Part shown: one piece after another, positions 4,851 to 5,801 of the stretch
Numbering within the stretch: position 1 is the stretch's first letter
Layout: the number at the start of each line of letters is the position of its first letter
Assembly (NCBI GenBank): GCA_946187475.1
Contig: CAMHRJ010000155.1
Span: 1-5,801, forward strand
Length of the DNA: 5,801 nucleotides
Reading direction: 5' to 3'
DNA from: an uncultured Clostridia bacterium
GTDB taxonomy: Bacteria; Bacillota; Clostridia; Oscillospirales; Oscillospiraceae
Notes under the pieces: model-generated
The model's input: the letters and a program-made list of their open reading frames with translations, nothing else
Database searches by the model: none
Told to the model about the DNA's origin: nothing
Position numbers and translations under genes: made by a program

Positions 4851-5801
4851 TAATAGCGTTTGATCTTCTGGGTTGCCGTCTTTTCAAATGGCTCGCTGCG
4901 CAGAATCAGCTCGCCGATGTGCTCATGGGGCGCCAGGGTCTGGTTGATGCGGTCGATCTCCCGCCAGACCGCATCCCGATCGGGCAGAAGGCTCCGGTCG
5001 GCGTAGACCTCCGCCGTGATCTTGCCCTTTTCCTCATAGACCAGGGCATCCTCCACGCCCTCCACGCGGTAGAGCCGCTCCTCCAGCATCTCCGGAGAGA
5101 CGTTTTCGCCGTTGGAGAGGACGATGAGGTTCTTCTTCCGGCCGGTGAACCAGAGGTAGCCGTCGGCGTCCTTCCAGCCCAGGTCTCCCGTGTGGAACCA
5201 GCCGTCCCGGTAGGCCTCGGCGTTGGCGGCGGGGTCCTTGTAATAACCCGGGGAGACGCTGTCGCCCCGGACGCAGATCTCGCCGTCCAGGATGGCGGTC
5301 TCACAGCACGGGAATGTGCGGCCGATGGAGCCAAAGCGGTTGGCATGGGGCACATTGGCCGCCACGATGGGCGAGCACTCCGTGATGCCGTAGCCCTGGA
5401 TCACCGTGATGCCCAGGCAGCGGAAAAACTCGATCAGCTCCGGGTCCAGCCCCGCGCCGCCGCATAGGAAATAGCGCAGGTTATGGCCTACCACGTCGTA
5501 GACGTCACCGAAAAGCTTCCGGCTCAAATCGACGCCGAAGCGCAGGCAGAAGGCATTGAGCTTCAGACCCTTTTCCAGAGCCTCCAGCTTTCCTTTGCGC
5601 TTGGCGGTGCGGAGAATCTCCCGGTGCAGGGTCTGGAGCACCAGCGGCACCACCACCAGGATGGAGGGCTCGAATTTTTTCAGGTTGGACTTGACCGTTA
5701 AGAGGCTTTCGTTGATGTACATCTTGCCGCCGCAGTGGAGCACGCCCACGATGTTGGTCATGATCTCAAAGGTGTGGCTGGGCGGGAGTACCGAGAGTCC
5801 C
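4850..5801 (-). CDS. AMP-forming acyl ligase (acyl-CoA/acyl-ACP synthetase), N terminus outside window
   Basis: This member of the ANL superfamily activates a carboxylic acid with ATP to an acyl-adenylate and passes it to a thiol, either CoA or a carrier protein. The visible 316 codons are the C-terminal part. The frame is open to the right edge, and the codons before the ATG at 5761 read LSVLPPSHTFEIM, matching the conserved 'LPLxHxFE' region of long-chain acyl-CoA synthetases, so that ATG is internal and the gene continues beyond the window. Visible motifs are YGITE (nt 5378-5392, adenylate binding), TGD (5183-5191), GRKKN (5129-5143) at the hinge, and a C-terminal QKIKRY with the catalytic lysine at nt 4865-4867. 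The glycine usual before that lysine is glutamine here. The ATP-binding P-loop lies off the window. Family members are about 500-640 aa, so roughly half is missing. The linked carrier protein 13 bases downstream makes acyl-ACP loading plausible; the substrate cannot be read from sequence. Confidence 0.92.
   Translation of the reverse strand, partial: GLSVLPPSHTFEIMTNIVGVLHCGGKMYINESLLTVKSNLKKFEPSILVVVPLVLQTLHREILRTAKRKGKLEALEKGLKLNAFCLRFGVDLSRKLFGDVYDVVGHNLRYFLCGGAGLDPELIEFFRCLGITVIQGYGITECSPIVAANVPHANRFGSIGRTFPCCETAILDGEICVRGDSVSPGYYKDPAANAEAYRDGWFHTGDLGWKDADGYLWFTGRKKNLIVLSNGENVSPEMLEERLYRVEGVEDALVYEEKGKITAEVYADRSLLPDRDAVWREIDRINQTLAPHEHIGELILRSEPFEKTATQKIKRY

Noticed and set aside
4837..4887. 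N-terminal extension of the ACP gene to an ATG at 4887
   Set aside because: It would overlap the ligase C terminus, gives a basic tail not seen in ACPs, and bypasses the strong AAGGAGG before the ATG at 4836.
5759..5761. ATG at 5761 as the true start of the acyl ligase
   Set aside because: The frame stays open to the window edge and upstream codons encode conserved synthetase sequence (LSVLPPSHTFE), so the gene is cut by the window.
1..5801. CRISPR arrays, tRNA or rRNA genes, insertion sequences
   Set aside because: I saw no spaced direct repeats, cloverleaf signatures, transposase frames or terminal repeats.

Overview
The window is GC-rich coding DNA with strongly G/C-biased third codon positions and AGGAGG-type ribosome binding sites. 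Its housekeeping genes have sigma-A-like promoters, and gene order is compact. I infer a high-GC member of the Clostridia (Oscillospiraceae/Ruminococcaceae-like gut Firmicutes), but no single marker in the sequence proves this.

Left half, plus strand: a complete glnS (glutaminyl-tRNA synthetase, 555 aa) sits behind a near-consensus promoter with a short leader. It is followed, after a 206-base structured gap with no recognisable terminator, by a complete UraA-type uracil:cation symporter (NCS2 family, 450 aa from the ATG at 1949). A textbook intrinsic terminator at 3319-3354 closes this unit.

Right half, minus strand, convergent with the left: read from the right edge, an AMP-forming acyl ligase (its N-terminal half lies outside the window), a 76-aa acyl carrier protein 13 bases downstream, and an unrecognised 312-aa protein whose ATG overlaps the carrier-protein stop (ATGA). 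These three look like one translationally linked operon in which the ligase activates an acyl group, the carrier protein may hold it, and the third protein has an unknown role. Downstream, a 70-aa small protein has its own strong promoter. A perfect 9-bp inverted repeat brackets that promoter's -10 box, with arm centres 31 bp apart, which looks like an operator.

The main points for follow-up are the uncharacterised third gene of the acyl-activation operon, the operator-like repeat at the small gene, and the alternative RNA pairings in the uraA leader. The two long reading frames lying opposite uraA and opposite the 312-aa gene are antisense shadows and are not annotated.
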